From Hyphomicrobiales bacterium (GTDB lineage Bacteria > Pseudomonadota > Alphaproteobacteria > Rhizobiales > Aestuariivirgaceae): a DNA stretch of 64,000 nucleotides. The notes under the pieces were generated by a model. It was not told the origin of the DNA. It ran no database searches and saw only the letters and a list, made by a program, of their open reading frames with translations. Position 1 is the stretch's first letter. Each line of letters starts with the position of its first letter. Positions 1 to 8,248 of this stretch are shown piece by piece. Position numbers and translations under genes: made by a program. Where the stretch lies: the NCBI GenBank assembly GCA_025359215.1, contig JANYHE010000024.1:25751-89750 (forward strand). The letters are read 5' to 3'.

Positions 1-452
1 TCCATCAACCGCTCGTAAGCCCAGTCGCCAAGCTTTGCGAGCCAGGGGGCAAAGTAGATAACATTGTCGAATTTATCACCATGGAGAACCAGATAGCGTT
101 TACCCGTCACCGTCTTGTGAACCGTTTCACGCAAAACTGCGACCCGACCAAACCGGTGCCCCGCAATGTCTCTAAAGTTTTCATCGTGGTTGCCTGGGAT
201 ATAAATTACGCGCGTTCCTTTGCGCGCTTTGCGCAACAGCTTTTGCAGCACGTCATTTTGCTTCTGATCCCAGTACCAATGTTTCTTCAGTGACCAAGAG
301 TCAATCAGATCACCAACCAAGTAGAGATAGTCACTCTCGGTTTCACGCAAAAAATCGAGCAGCGCATCACACTGCGCACGGCGTGTGCCAAGATGCATAT
401 CGGAAATGAAGATTGCTCTGAATCGCTTGGCAGAAGAAACGTTGGCTTTCAT
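1..452 (-). CDS. plcP: PlcP-like / UDP-2,3-diacylglucosamine diphosphatase-family metallophosphoesterase (3' end cut by window)
   Basis: An open minus-strand frame runs from an ATG at 452 to the left edge without a stop, so about 150 N-terminal residues are seen. It has the calcineurin-type metal-binding blocks in order: SDMHLGT near residue 18, VGDLIDSW near 46, PGNHDE near 89 and LHGDKFD near 124. The family covers LpxH-like lipid A enzymes and PlcP, the phospholipase C that strips phospholipid headgroups during phosphate starvation. Divergence from btaA-btaB and a Pho-box-like site 46 bases upstream, oriented toward this gene, favour PlcP. That choice is inference; a UDP-diacylglucosamine hydrolase role cannot be excluded from the sequence. 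Confidence 0.7.
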   Translation of the reverse strand, partial: MKANVSSAKRFRAIFISDMHLGTRRAQCDALLDFLRETESDYLYLVGDLIDSWSLKKHWYWDQKQNDVLQKLLRKARKGTRVIYIPGNHDENFRDIAGHRFGRVAVLRETVHKTVTGKRYLVLHGDKFDNVIYFAPWLAKLGDWAYERLM

Positions 453-497
453 GATTCGTCATAGTGTTGATTGTTTACTCTTTATGAGACGTGCAGT

Positions 498-515
498 GTG
501 AAGACCTTATGACAT
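498..515 (-). promoter_or_regulatory. Pho-box-like PhoB site upstream of the PlcP-like gene
   Basis: Read on the minus strand the 18 bases are ATGTCATAAGGTCTTCAC, which match the enterobacterial/rhizobial Pho box (two TGTCA-type half sites 11 bases apart) at 12 of 18 positions. The first half site is intact and the second is TTCAC. It lies 46 bases before the start of the phosphoesterase gene and points toward it. Chance matches of this quality are possible. Confidence 0.45.
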
Positions 516-528
516 TTGTTTTTTTGTC

Positions 529-546
529 TCGTAATTGAGTTGTCAC
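529..546 (+). promoter_or_regulatory. Weak Pho-box-like site upstream of btaA
   Basis: A plus-strand 18-mer has an intact TTGTCAC second half site and a degenerate first half site (GTAA in place of GTCA) at the correct 11-base spacing, about 58 bases before the btaA start. It matches 11 of 18 consensus positions. It is weaker than the other two sites but correctly oriented in the shared divergent promoter region. Confidence 0.35.
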
Positions 547-603
547 AATGGCGCCGTACCAGTTTGGCTAAGTTATCACTGATTTGTTTTGAGGAAAACG
601 CGG

Positions 604-1839
604 ATGACGCTTGATGCGGCATTAGAAAACTCCACTGGGACTCTGGTTAAATCTGCAGTTCTCCGCAATCGATTTTTAAGTGTTGATGGTTTTCTAGAGC
701 GAGTTTTTTCATTTGCATTTCGCGGCTTAGTCTATCCCCAAATTTGGGAAGACCCTGCCGTTGATTTAGCAGCAATGGAAATTGGACCTCATCATCACAT
801 AGTTACCATTGCATCTGGTGGGTGTAATGTTCTAAGTTATTTAACAGCTTCACCTGCGAAGATTACGGCGGTTGATTTGAACCGTGCCCATGTTGCTTTA
901 ACCAAACTAAAATTAGCCGGGTTACAAAAATTACCCGGTTGGAATGCGTTTTACCGATTTTTTGGCGAGGCCGATGAATGCCAAAATATCTGTGACTACA
1001 AGCTTTTCTTGCAATCCTCTTTGGATTCGGAAACGCGCAACTATTGGGAAGGTCGCGGCCTCACAGGTTCGAGGCGTTTAAAAAAATTTCAAAAGAACAT
1101 ATATAAGCATGGCCTGCTCGGCCGCTTCATTGGTGTTGGCCATCGTCTCGCGAAATTTTACGGTCGCAATTTGAATGAATTCCTTGAGTGCACGACTGTT
1201 CAAGAACAGCGCAGTTACTTCGAATCTGAAATCGCCCCCTTGTTTCAAAAGCGTTTCGTGAAATGGCTGACCAACCAGAAAGTATCGCTATACGGCCTTG
1301 GTATACCGCCCGCACAATATGAAGCTTTGGCTGGCACTTCAACAATGGCCGATGTCCTCTATCAGCGCCTTGAAAAACTGACCTGTGACTTCTCGCTCAG
1401 GGATAATTATTTTGCTTGGCAGGCTTTTGGTCGCGGTTATGAGCCCGGCGCTGCAGGCTCGTTGCCGCTCTATTTGCAAACTAAAAATTTTGATCGCCTA
1501 AAGGAAAATGCATCTCGTGTTAATGTTAACCAAATCAACATGACAGCCGCGTTGCGCGCTATGCCAGCTAGCAGTGTTGATCGTATCGTTCTGCTTGATG
1601 CCCAAGACTGGATGACTGACACGCAATTGAATGATCTATGGGATGCAATATCTCATGCCTCAGCTCCTAGGGCACGTGTTATTTTTCGTACGGCGGGTGA
1701 ACCAACTATTTTGCCGGGTCGCGTTGCTGAAGCCGTGCTTAACCGCTGGACATACTTAAAGGAGCGTTCTGCCGAACTTGGTCTTCAAGATCGTTCTTCA
1801 ATTTACGGTGGATTTCATATTTATGAACTCACACATTAA
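604..1839 (+). CDS. btaA: BtaA, S-adenosylmethionine:diacylglycerol 3-amino-3-carboxypropyltransferase (DUF3419)
   Basis: The product is 411 residues. BtaA-type enzymes transfer the aminocarboxypropyl group of SAM to diacylglycerol, the first step toward the phosphorus-free betaine lipid DGTS. The DUF3419 layout is visible: an early YPQIWEDP segment, the glycine-rich SAM loop IASGGCN near residue 71, AVDLNRAH just after it, and a C-terminal LLDAQDWM block. The ATG at 604 is preferred over a TTG at 589 because GAGG at 591 sits at normal spacing. The 3' end overlaps btaB by 17 bases, indicating translational coupling. Neighbouring Pho-box-like sites suggest induction by phosphate shortage. Confidence 0.88.
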   Translation: MTLDAALENSTGTLVKSAVLRNRFLSVDGFLERVFSFAFRGLVYPQIWEDPAVDLAAMEIGPHHHIVTIASGGCNVLSYLTASPAKITAVDLNRAHVALTKLKLAGLQKLPGWNAFYRFFGEADECQNICDYKLFLQSSLDSETRNYWEGRGLTGSRRLKKFQKNIYKHGLLGRFIGVGHRLAKFYGRNLNEFLECTTVQEQRSYFESEIAPLFQKRFVKWLTNQKVSLYGLGIPPAQYEALAGTSTMADVLYQRLEKLTCDFSLRDNYFAWQAFGRGYEPGAAGSLPLYLQTKNFDRLKENASRVNVNQINMTAALRAMPASSVDRIVLLDAQDWMTDTQLNDLWDAISHASAPRARVIFRTAGEPTILPGRVAEAVLNRWTYLKERSAELGLQDRSSIYGGFHIYELTH

Positions 1840-2515
1840 CACAGTTACAAGCCATAGCGCTGCCATGAACCGCATGTATCGTTTGCAACGCCATATCTAT
1901 GATTTGACGCGGCGCTATTATCTGCTCGGTCGCGACCGTATGTTGGACGAATTGAAAGCTTCACCCCAGCAGTCCATTCTGGAGATAGGATGTGGCACGG
2001 GACGAAATTTGATAGGTGCCGCTAAGCGTTATCCGTTGTGCCACTATTTTGGCGTCGACATTTCAAATGAAATGTTGAAGTCCGCTGAAAAATCTTTGGC
2101 CTTAGCAGGGCTTCTTCCTAAAACGGTCTTGGCACAAGGTGACGCTACAAATTTTGATGCTGATATAGGGCTCGGTAGAAAAACATTTAATCGCATATAT
2201 TTTTCCTACACACTCTCAATGGTGCCGCACTGGCAAATGGCTCTCCGGCATTCGACTACGCTATTGGCGGAGGATGGCGAACTTCATATCGTTGATTTCG
2301 GCCAATGCGAAAGATGGCCTTCGCCTTTCAAGAAATTGCTTTTCAAGTGGCTTGATCTCTTCCACGTTTTTCCACGCTCAGAATTACCTGCTATATTGAT
2401 GAAGCTGGCTGATGAACTTAACCTTGATCTTATCAGCAAAAAAGATTTTGGTGGCTACGTGTGCCGATTCAAAATGCGCCGCCGCCAGTTAATCATCAAC
2501 CCGAAATCAATTTGA
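1823..2515 (+). CDS. btaB: BtaB, diacylglyceryl-homoserine N-methyltransferase
   Basis: The product is a 230-residue class I SAM-dependent methyltransferase. BtaB methylates diacylglyceryl-homoserine three times to give DGTS. Motif I is ILEIGCGTGRNLIGAA near residue 53, followed by an acidic strand end in YFGVDIS and the YFSYTLSMVP post-motif. The start is the ATG at 1823, inside the btaA 3' end; longer starts lie deep in btaA and have no ribosome binding site. The assignment depends strongly on the btaA neighbour, since the fold alone would only indicate a generic methyltransferase. Confidence 0.85.
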   Translation: MNSHINTVTSHSAAMNRMYRLQRHIYDLTRRYYLLGRDRMLDELKASPQQSILEIGCGTGRNLIGAAKRYPLCHYFGVDISNEMLKSAEKSLALAGLLPKTVLAQGDATNFDADIGLGRKTFNRIYFSYTLSMVPHWQMALRHSTTLLAEDGELHIVDFGQCERWPSPFKKLLFKWLDLFHVFPRSELPAILMKLADELNLDLISKKDFGGYVCRFKMRRRQLIINPKSI

Positions 2516-2554
2516 TAAACGATTATCCTGATCCGCTTCTATCGTGATTTCCGA

Positions 2555-2572
2555 TCGTCACATATTTGTCAT
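2555..2572 (+). promoter_or_regulatory. Pho-box-like PhoB site upstream of the aquaporin-arsC pair
   Basis: TCGTCACATATTTGTCAT contains two GTCA cores exactly 11 bases apart with an AT-rich spacer, the arrangement of a Pho box (CTGTCATAWAWCTGTCAY). It lies 42 bases before the aquaporin ATG, a typical PhoB-activated promoter position. It is the best of the three Pho-box-like sites in this cluster. Confidence 0.55.
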
Positions 2573-2613
2573 GTTTGGTACGATATGAAATTAAAAAAGT
2601 TTTTTGAGCTTAG

Positions 2614-3279
2614 ATGTCTAACGCAACAACAAACCGAATTTACGTAGCTGAAACTCTAGGAACCGCAATTCTGCTGGCGAATGTCGTGGGTTCAGGAATA
2701 ATGGCTGAAAAGCTTTCTGGGGGGAATGTTGCCATTGCTTTGCTTGGTAACACCATTCCCACCGGGGCCATTCTGGTGGTCTTAATCACAATATTCGGAC
2801 CAACTTCTGGAGCGCATTTCAATCCAGCCGTCTCACTTGCAATGTGTAGCGTTGGTCGCATGCCGTGGTCACGTTTTGCGCCCTATGTTGGATGTCAAAT
2901 TTTTGGCGCTATGCTAGGAGTTTGGATTGCGCACGCGATGTTTGATCTGCCCATCTTTGAAGTTTCAGATAAATTGCGTTGGGGTAGAGGTCAATGGGCT
3001 GCTGAAGCTGTTGCGAGTTTTGGATTGTTGGTTACTATTTTTGGTAGCCTTCGGCATAACGCCGCCGCTGTTCCAATGTCAGTTGGGCTTTATATCTCCG
3101 CTGCCTATTGGTTTACTGCCTCGACATCATTTGCAAATCCGGCTGTCACTATCGCGCGCGGCCTGACCGATAGTTTTTCTGGAATCTCGCCAAGTTGTGT
3201 TTTGCCTTTTATCGGTGCACAGATTGCTGGAACATTACTTGCTGTCATTTTATGCCGTTGGCTTTTTATTGAAGAGTAG
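2614..3279 (+). CDS. aqpS: MIP-family aquaglyceroporin, likely arsenite channel AqpS
   Basis: A 221-residue membrane channel of the major intrinsic protein family. Both half-helix signatures are present, HFNPAVS near residue 69 and FANPAVT near 172, and about six hydrophobic segments can be seen. MIP proteins pass water or small neutral solutes. In Sinorhizobium the ars operon uses the channel AqpS to let arsenite, produced by ArsC, flow out. The gene lies 3 bases upstream of arsC, which supports that role. A Pho-box-like site precedes it. No arsR or arsB is seen nearby, so regulation differs from a classic ars operon. Confidence 0.8.
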   Translation: MSNATTNRIYVAETLGTAILLANVVGSGIMAEKLSGGNVAIALLGNTIPTGAILVVLITIFGPTSGAHFNPAVSLAMCSVGRMPWSRFAPYVGCQIFGAMLGVWIAHAMFDLPIFEVSDKLRWGRGQWAAEAVASFGLLVTIFGSLRHNAAAVPMSVGLYISAAYWFTASTSFANPAVTIARGLTDSFSGISPSCVLPFIGAQIAGTLLAVILCRWLFIEE

Positions 3280-3282
3280 AAG

Positions 3283-3690
3283 ATGGATATTGTAATTCAT
3301 CATAACCCCGATTGCGAGACATCGCGCAATGTGCTCGCCTTCATAAAAGCAGCGGGTTACCAGCCTACGGTGATTGAGTATCTCAAAACAGGCTGGAGGA
3401 AAGAACAACTTTTAGGCTTGTTTGCCGCAGCGGGTCTTTCACCCAAATCAGCATTGCTCGAGACAAAATCTCCAACGCGAGAGCTTGGCTTGCTGGAAAA
3501 GGATGTCACCTCCGATACTATTCTTGAAGCCATGATTAAACATCCTGTATTGGTTAACAGACCCATCGTTTACACAGGACGAGGTGTCAAACTCTGCCGA
3601 CCCAGTGAAGCGGTCATTGAACTGCTCGATCAACTGCCTAATGTACCATTTCGTAAAGAGGATGGTAAGTTAGTTGAATTCAAGTCTTAA
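3283..3690 (+). CDS. arsC: ArsC, glutaredoxin-dependent arsenate reductase
   Basis: The 135-residue product belongs to the plasmid R773-type arsenate reductase family, which reduces As(V) to As(III) using glutathione and glutaredoxin. The active-site block HHNPDCETSRN places the catalytic cysteine at residue 11. Later arginines in SPTREL, LVNRPIV and KLCRPSE correspond to the oxyanion-binding arginines of the family. It follows the aquaporin by 3 bases, so both are probably one transcript. Spx/YffB proteins share the fold, but the intact HNPxCxTSRN box favours arsenate reductase. Confidence 0.88.
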   Translation: MDIVIHHNPDCETSRNVLAFIKAAGYQPTVIEYLKTGWRKEQLLGLFAAAGLSPKSALLETKSPTRELGLLEKDVTSDTILEAMIKHPVLVNRPIVYTGRGVKLCRPSEAVIELLDQLPNVPFRKEDGKLVEFKS

Positions 3691-4022
3691 ATAATGAAAG
3701 TCGATATTTCTAAACAATTTGGCGCCCGATCTGACTTTCAATCTACAGGCAGGGCAAATGCCGGACTATTGCAATAGATTCGATGTGGGTTGGCATTTCG
3801 GTCAGACGCTTTCACCTAGGGAATTGTATAGTTGAGAGCGCCATTTCTCAAATGCTGCAATGATTCACTATTGCTGGCTGTTTCTATCAAAGGCAAAAAT
3901 TCTACGGGTAAAACCCAAATACCTATTCCCCGGCTTATGGTCACCATGTGGTCACCGGAACTAAAAAAGCCATCAGCCTGTAATTTTGAACTTCCGTAAG
4001 TTCTTAATTACACTAACAAAAC
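3691..4022. other. Gene-free stretch between arsC and tRNA-Gly
   Basis: No frame here has a family-like translation or a convincing ribosome binding site. The one notable item is the tandem repeat at 3938-3956. The short plus-strand peptide that can be read across the neighbouring tRNA is a translation artefact. The position next to a tRNA 3' end would fit a decayed integration site. Confidence 0.5.
3938..3956. repeat. Tandem 8-bp repeat TGGTCACC, 11-bp period, beside tRNA-Gly
   Basis: TGGTCACC occurs at 3938-3945 and again at 3949-3956, separated by ATG. It lies 67 bases from the tRNA-Gly 3' end, on the side where an integrated element would sit. Closely spaced direct repeats of about 10 bases near an att core are typical of arm-type sites for tyrosine recombinases. 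A pair with the same geometry (TAGCAACC) occurs beside tRNA-Ala at 62210-62228. Confidence 0.55.
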
Positions 4023-4097
<75 letters not shown>

Positions 4098-4210
4098 TTG
4101 AGCGATTGAGACGGGTGCAGGTGTCTCAATGGCCGCGTTATTGCCTAAGATCGATTGAAATGCAATAGCATCTTGAAAACTCTGTTCAACCTCTCAAACG
4201 GTCCCTTAAA

Positions 4211-4714
4211 ATGCCAGCCAGCCGCACCGAACTCATGTCTTTCCTTGAAAATTTAGGCATTTCCACTCAAACTGTCGAACACCAGGCGGTTTTTACCGTT
4301 GAAGAAGCGCAGAAAGTACATGGTGATATTCCCGGTGGTCACTGCAAAAACTTGTTTTGTAAGGACGAAAAAGGGGTGCTCTGGCTCATTGTGGCGCTGG
4401 AAGATGCCCGAATTGATCTTAAAGCAGCCAAAGACAAAATCGGTTCAAAGCGTCTCACATTCGGCAAACCAGAGCTTTTGTTGGAGGTTTTGGGCATTGA
4501 ACCTGGATCTGTGACCCCCTTTAGCCTCATTAATGATAAAAAGGTTCGCACCAACGTGATTCTGGATGAGGCGATGATGAAATTGGAAAAGCTTAACTTT
4601 CATCCTTTGAAAAATGATGCAACTACCACCATTTCAAGTGCTGATCTTGTCACCTTCATCAAAGCCTGCGGCCATTCCCCTCGTATTGTGGCCGTCAGCG
4701 ACGCATTACTATAA
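4211..4714 (+). CDS. prdX: PrdX/ProXp-ala-type prolyl-tRNA deacylase (YbaK domain)
   Basis: A 167-residue single-domain member of the YbaK/ProX editing family. These free-standing proteins hydrolyse Ala-tRNA(Pro) mischarged by prolyl-tRNA synthetase. Features include HQAVFTVEEAQ near residue 24, the GGHCKNLFCKD lysine block near 42-52 and the C-terminal NFHPLKNDATTTIS segment typical of PrdX. The ATG at 4211 is the first start in frame; its ribosome binding site is weak. It lies 22 bases upstream of the cnoX start and may share its transcript. The family call is firm; the exact mischarged substrate is inferred. Confidence 0.85.
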   Translation: MPASRTELMSFLENLGISTQTVEHQAVFTVEEAQKVHGDIPGGHCKNLFCKDEKGVLWLIVALEDARIDLKAAKDKIGSKRLTFGKPELLLEVLGIEPGSVTPFSLINDKKVRTNVILDEAMMKLEKLNFHPLKNDATTTISSADLVTFIKACGHSPRIVAVSDALL

Positions 4715-4736
4715 TCATACGAAATAAGGTTTGCTC

Positions 4737-5645
4737 ATGGATAATCTGCTCATTAACACTTCCACCACAGATGCAAGTCTCATCAAAGACAGCAGCACAA
4801 GCGGCTTTATGGCCGATGTGGTTGAGGCGTCGAAATCAGTGCCTGTTTTGGTCGACTTTTGGGCCCCGTGGTGTGGCCCTTGCAAAACCCTTGGGCCAAT
4901 GTTGGAAAAAGTTGTCCGCGAGGCCAAAGGCAAAATCAAACTGGTCAAAATTGATATTGATCAAAATGCTGATGTTGCCACTCAAATGCGGGTAAAATCA
5001 ATTCCAGCTGTTTTCGCTTTTGTCGATGGTCGCCCGGTGGATGGTTTTATGGGGGCGTTGCCAGAATCGCAGATTCGACAATTCATCGAAAAATTAGGCA
5101 AGTTGGGAAGCCGCGCCGAGCAAGTGGCAGAAGCTGTGTCCATGGCCAATGAATCTCTGGCCATCAATGATTTTGCAGGAGCAATCGACATCGCAACGCA
5201 GGTTATTATGGCTGAACCCTCCCACGCTGAGGCCTATGCCATTAAGGCGCGTGCTGAAATGGGATTAGGTCTTATTGAGGCGGCGAGTGCCACGTTGGCC
5301 AGCGTGCCAGAGAGCAAATTAACGGATGCCCACGTGATCAGCGCTAAGGCCGCTTTGGATTTGGTTCTTAATCCAGTGGACACTTCCGCCCTTTCAAAAC
5401 TTCAAGCCACCATCGATGCCAATCCAAAGGACTATGCCGCACGTTCAGAGCTTGCTAATATACTAAATGGATCAGGAGAGCGTGAGGCGGCAACGGACCA
5501 GCTCATTTTCATAATTCGCCATGACCGCACATGGAATGAAGATGGCGGTCGAAAACAACTTGTTTCATTCTTTGAAGCTTGGGGTCCAAAAGATGAGGCA
5601 ACTTTGGCAGGCCGCCGCAAGCTTTCTGCTGTACTCTTTTCATAA
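4737..5645 (+). CDS. cnoX: CnoX (YbbN)-type thioredoxin-TPR co-chaperone
   Basis: The 302-residue product has a thioredoxin domain (about residues 18-125) with WAPWCGPCK, cysteines 46 and 49, followed by TPR-like helical repeats to the C terminus. This is the architecture of CnoX/YbbN, which holds unfolding proteins during oxidative stress and hands them to GroEL or DnaK. Having both CXXC cysteines suggests redox activity, unlike the SXXC E. coli form. The ATG at 4737 follows AAGG at normal spacing and is preferred to a TTG at 4731. It heads a run with the LON-domain, Trm112 and DUF971 genes. Confidence 0.88.
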   Translation: MDNLLINTSTTDASLIKDSSTSGFMADVVEASKSVPVLVDFWAPWCGPCKTLGPMLEKVVREAKGKIKLVKIDIDQNADVATQMRVKSIPAVFAFVDGRPVDGFMGALPESQIRQFIEKLGKLGSRAEQVAEAVSMANESLAINDFAGAIDIATQVIMAEPSHAEAYAIKARAEMGLGLIEAASATLASVPESKLTDAHVISAKAALDLVLNPVDTSALSKLQATIDANPKDYAARSELANILNGSGEREAATDQLIFIIRHDRTWNEDGGRKQLVSFFEAWGPKDEATLAGRRKLSAVLFS

Positions 5646-5654
5646 GGTGAACCC

Positions 5655-6323
5655 ATGTCTTCGCTCATGAACCGCTACCGCAAACCAACAGATTTACCGA
5701 AAGTCATTCCCGTCTTTCCATTGTCTGGTGCTTTGCTCTTGCCCCGCACAGATTTGCCCTTGAGCATCTTTGAACCACGCTATTTGGCGATGGTTGAAGA
5801 TGCTATGGTCACTGACCGCATCATTGGTATTATTCAGCCCTTGGAAAATGACGATGCTGATAAGCCCAAATTGGAAACAGTAGGCTGTGCTGGCCGCATC
5901 ACGTCTTATTCTGAAACCGATGATGGCCGCTTATTGATTACAATCACGGGTGTGTGCCGTTTCACTGTGAAGAAAGAAATGAAATCCGAAGCGCCTTATC
6001 GCCAAGTGGCCGTTGATTACAAATCTTACGCGATTGATTTTGTAAATGAGACCGGGGCCCGCAGTGTGAACCGTGATCAACTCATCACTGCGTTTCGGCA
6101 ATATCTTGAAGCCAATAATATGAGTGCCGATTGGCAGGAAGTGCAATCGGTTTCGACCGAAGTCCTCGTGAACACGCTTTCTTTGCTCGCACCCTATCCA
6201 CCGCGTGAAAAGCAAGCCTTGCTTGAGGCGCCAGATTTAAAATCACGGGCTGATGTTTTGGTTGCTCTCACAGAAATAGCACTGGCCAAATCAGCGACCG
6301 GCAAATCTCAGAGACTGCAATAA
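5655..6323 (+). CDS. LON peptidase substrate-binding (LonN) domain protein
   Basis: A 222-residue protein consisting of the Lon N-terminal substrate-recognition domain alone, without ATPase or protease parts. Recognisable segments are [14 protein letters not shown] near residue 18 and [15 protein letters not shown] near 36, then a C-terminal helical region. The biochemical role of stand-alone LonN proteins in bacteria is not settled. AAGGTG before the ATG is a good ribosome binding site. Its stop overlaps the next start as TAATG, implying translational coupling to the Trm112 gene. Confidence 0.88.
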   Translation: MSSLMNRYRKPTDLPKVIPVFPLSGALLLPRTDLPLSIFEPRYLAMVEDAMVTDRIIGIIQPLENDDADKPKLETVGCAGRITSYSETDDGRLLITITGVCRFTVKKEMKSEAPYRQVAVDYKSYAIDFVNETGARSVNRDQLITAFRQYLEANNMSADWQEVQSVSTEVLVNTLSLLAPYPPREKQALLEAPDLKSRADVLVALTEIALAKSATGKSQRLQ

Positions 6324-6508
6324 TGGACGCCCGCAAACCTGATCCGAAACTTCTCGAAATTTTAGTGTGCCCCATCACGAAGACTCGCCTTGAATATGAC
6401 GCAGAAAATGCAGAGCTGATTTCAAAAGTGGCAGGGCTTGCCTATCCCATCCGCGATGGCATCCCCATCATGCTGGCTGGCGAGGCGCGTGAAATTCACC
6501 GTGACTGA
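6323..6508 (+). CDS. Trm112-family small zinc-ribbon-like protein
   Basis: A 61-residue protein of the Trm112/YcaR family. [17 protein letters not shown] near residue 10 and [12 protein letters not shown] near the C terminus are diagnostic. Eukaryotic and archaeal Trm112 activates RNA and protein methyltransferases; bacterial members are thought to act similarly or in protein stabilisation, but the partner here is unknown. Only one cysteine of the usual ribbon is present (VCPIT), so zinc binding is doubtful. It overlaps both neighbours, which points to coordinated translation. Confidence 0.88.
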   Translation: MDARKPDPKLLEILVCPITKTRLEYDAENAELISKVAGLAYPIRDGIPIMLAGEAREIHRD

Positions 6509-6854
6509 TATGTGGCCAACGGCCCTTCGCATAAAGGACAAAGGTGCTAAACTGACAATCGCATTTGACTCAGGCGAAAGTCATGATCTGAGTGCAGAAT
6601 ATTTACGCGTAGAAAGCCCCAGTGCTGAAGTGAAGGGTCATGGCCCTGGGCAAGAACAATTGGTGTGGGGCAAACGCTTTGTAACAATCAGCAAAGCTGA
6701 GCCCGTAGGCAGTTATGCCGTGCGCCTGATTTTCAGCGATGGCCATTCAACGGGTTTATTTACTTGGAATTACCTTGCAAAGCTTGGTCGCGAGCATGAT
6801 GATATTTGGAAAGCCTACGAGGCAAAACTGGTAGCTGAAAGCAAATCTCGTTAA
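6501..6854 (+). CDS. DUF971 (GBBH-like N-terminal domain) protein
   Basis: A 117-residue DUF971 protein, the domain found at the N terminus of gamma-butyrobetaine hydroxylases and alone in proteins linked to iron-sulfur or ParA/Mrp proteins. The core [18 protein letters not shown] and the block [10 protein letters not shown] are conserved. The GTG at 6501 was chosen because homologous proteins begin a few residues before the WPT motif and because it overlaps the Trm112 stop; the ATG at 6510 is an alternative. Its 3' end overlaps the convergent ubiH-type gene by 4 bases. Molecular function is not established. Confidence 0.82.
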   Translation: MTDMWPTALRIKDKGAKLTIAFDSGESHDLSAEYLRVESPSAEVKGHGPGQEQLVWGKRFVTISKAEPVGSYAVRLIFSDGHSTGLFTWNYLAKLGREHDDIWKAYEAKLVAESKSR

Positions 6855-8083
6855 GCAGCAAGCCCACGCATCAAACGCGGCAAATCTCCAGTTTGTCCGG
6901 CTGCTTCTTTCATGAATAGATTTTTCATCGGCTTAGATGCGCCGACCATTTTCAAACCTAAATCCCGTACGAATTTTAGCCCCGAGACATCATTGGCAAA
7001 TAGGCGGTTGAGCGCGTCCAGCATATAGGCCGTGAACACCGTATCAAAGCGCCGCCAACTGGCATAACGTTCCAAAACAGCAACACCACCAATGTCTTGT
7101 CCTAAGGCCACAGCATCCATCACACATTCAGCCAATGCAGCCACATCTTTAAAGCCAAGATTAAGCCCAAGGCCGGCAAGCGGATGGATCACATGTGAAG
7201 CATCGCCGATGAGAGCCAAGCGCTGCGAGATCATCTGCTCAGAAATCATCATGGACAGCGGATAAACATGGCGTGGGCTTGCCAAACTGAGTACACCCCG
7301 ATGAGCGCCGAAACGCTGCGAAAGCACATTCAGAAAATCAACATCATCTAACTGGGAAATACGGTTGGCTTCTGCATGATTTTCAGTCCAAACTAAAGAT
7401 GAGCGATTGCCATGCAGAGGCAAAATTGCAAAAACGCCCGTTGGCGTAAAATGTTCTTCGGCCACGCCATCATGCGGCAACGCGTGCGCCACAGTCAGTG
7501 TAATGGCTGATTGTTTGTAAGCCCAGCCTTCGAGTTTTAAGCAGGCTGCTTCCCGTGTTTTAGAAGCTCGACCATCAGCGCCGATCACCAATGCAGATTT
7601 TATTTCTGTCCCATCATCAAGAGTGACGCACGCCAAGCCCGGCCCAAAACTGATGCCGTGCAAACTGTGCCCCGTGAGCAAAGTAATAAGGGGCGAATTT
7701 TTGATCTCGGACAAAACACTTGCAAATAAATGATGATTTTCAACCATCGCGGCTGCCGGTCTTTCACCATCTTCGCCAACAAACGAGAGCAGCGCAGGGC
7801 GATCCTCTGCCGTGTGACCTGCATCCGTGACCACGATTTTTGTCATGTCTTGCGCTTGTGCTTTAACACTGTCCCACAGGCCAAGAGTGGCAAACATAGT
7901 CTGTGTGGCCGACGTGAGTGCGGAAGCGCGAGAATCATAACTGGAAGACGCAAAACGTTGCGGATCGGCACGATCAATCACAACAACATTCAAAGGCCGC
8001 GAGGCATATCTGCCGCCCAAGGCCAAAGCCGCCACCAGTCCATTCAGTCCGGCGCCAATTATTGCGATATCATATTTTTGCAT
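6851..8083 (-). CDS. UbiH/UbiF/VisC/COQ6-family FAD monooxygenase
   Basis: A 410-residue flavoprotein hydroxylase of the ubiquinone biosynthesis type. The N-terminal dinucleotide fold is IAIIGAGLNGLVAAL, the DG block is VIGADGRASKTRE near residue 185, and the FAD-ribityl motif is GDASHVIHPLAGLGLNL near 290. Members hydroxylate the ring of ubiquinone precursors; which position (C1, C5 or C6) cannot be told from sequence, and alphaproteobacteria often use one enzyme (UbiL or UbiM type) for more than one step. The start is the ATG at 8083; a GTG at 8089 is possible. It is convergent with the DUF971 gene and divergent from glnK. Confidence 0.87.
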   Translation of the reverse strand: MQKYDIAIIGAGLNGLVAALALGGRYASRPLNVVVIDRADPQRFASSSYDSRASALTSATQTMFATLGLWDSVKAQAQDMTKIVVTDAGHTAEDRPALLSFVGEDGERPAAAMVENHHLFASVLSEIKNSPLITLLTGHSLHGISFGPGLACVTLDDGTEIKSALVIGADGRASKTREAACLKLEGWAYKQSAITLTVAHALPHDGVAEEHFTPTGVFAILPLHGNRSSLVWTENHAEANRISQLDDVDFLNVLSQRFGAHRGVLSLASPRHVYPLSMMISEQMISQRLALIGDASHVIHPLAGLGLNLGFKDVAALAECVMDAVALGQDIGGVAVLERYASWRRFDTVFTAYMLDALNRLFANDVSGLKFVRDLGLKMVGASKPMKNLFMKEAAGQTGDLPRLMRGLAA

Positions 8084-8248
8084 TTCCACAATTTAGCAGA
8101 TTTTTCAAAACGAAACAGCAAAACCATCTGATTAAAAAATGTGCAAATGCAAAAAAATGCCTGAATATTAGCCACAATTCGTTCAATTCAAATCGCGTAA
8201 GATTCAAAAAGCTTCCTAATTTCATAAGCTTATCTTCAATTTCGAATC

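Noticed and set aside
81..293. Plus-strand ORF of 70 codons
   Set aside because: It is antisense to the PlcP-like phosphoesterase, whose metal-binding motifs are clear on the minus strand.
4105..4130. Inverted repeat ATTGAGAC/GTCTCAAT
   Set aside because: It lies upstream of the minus-strand tRNA-Gly with no T run on either strand; position and short stem give no clear role.
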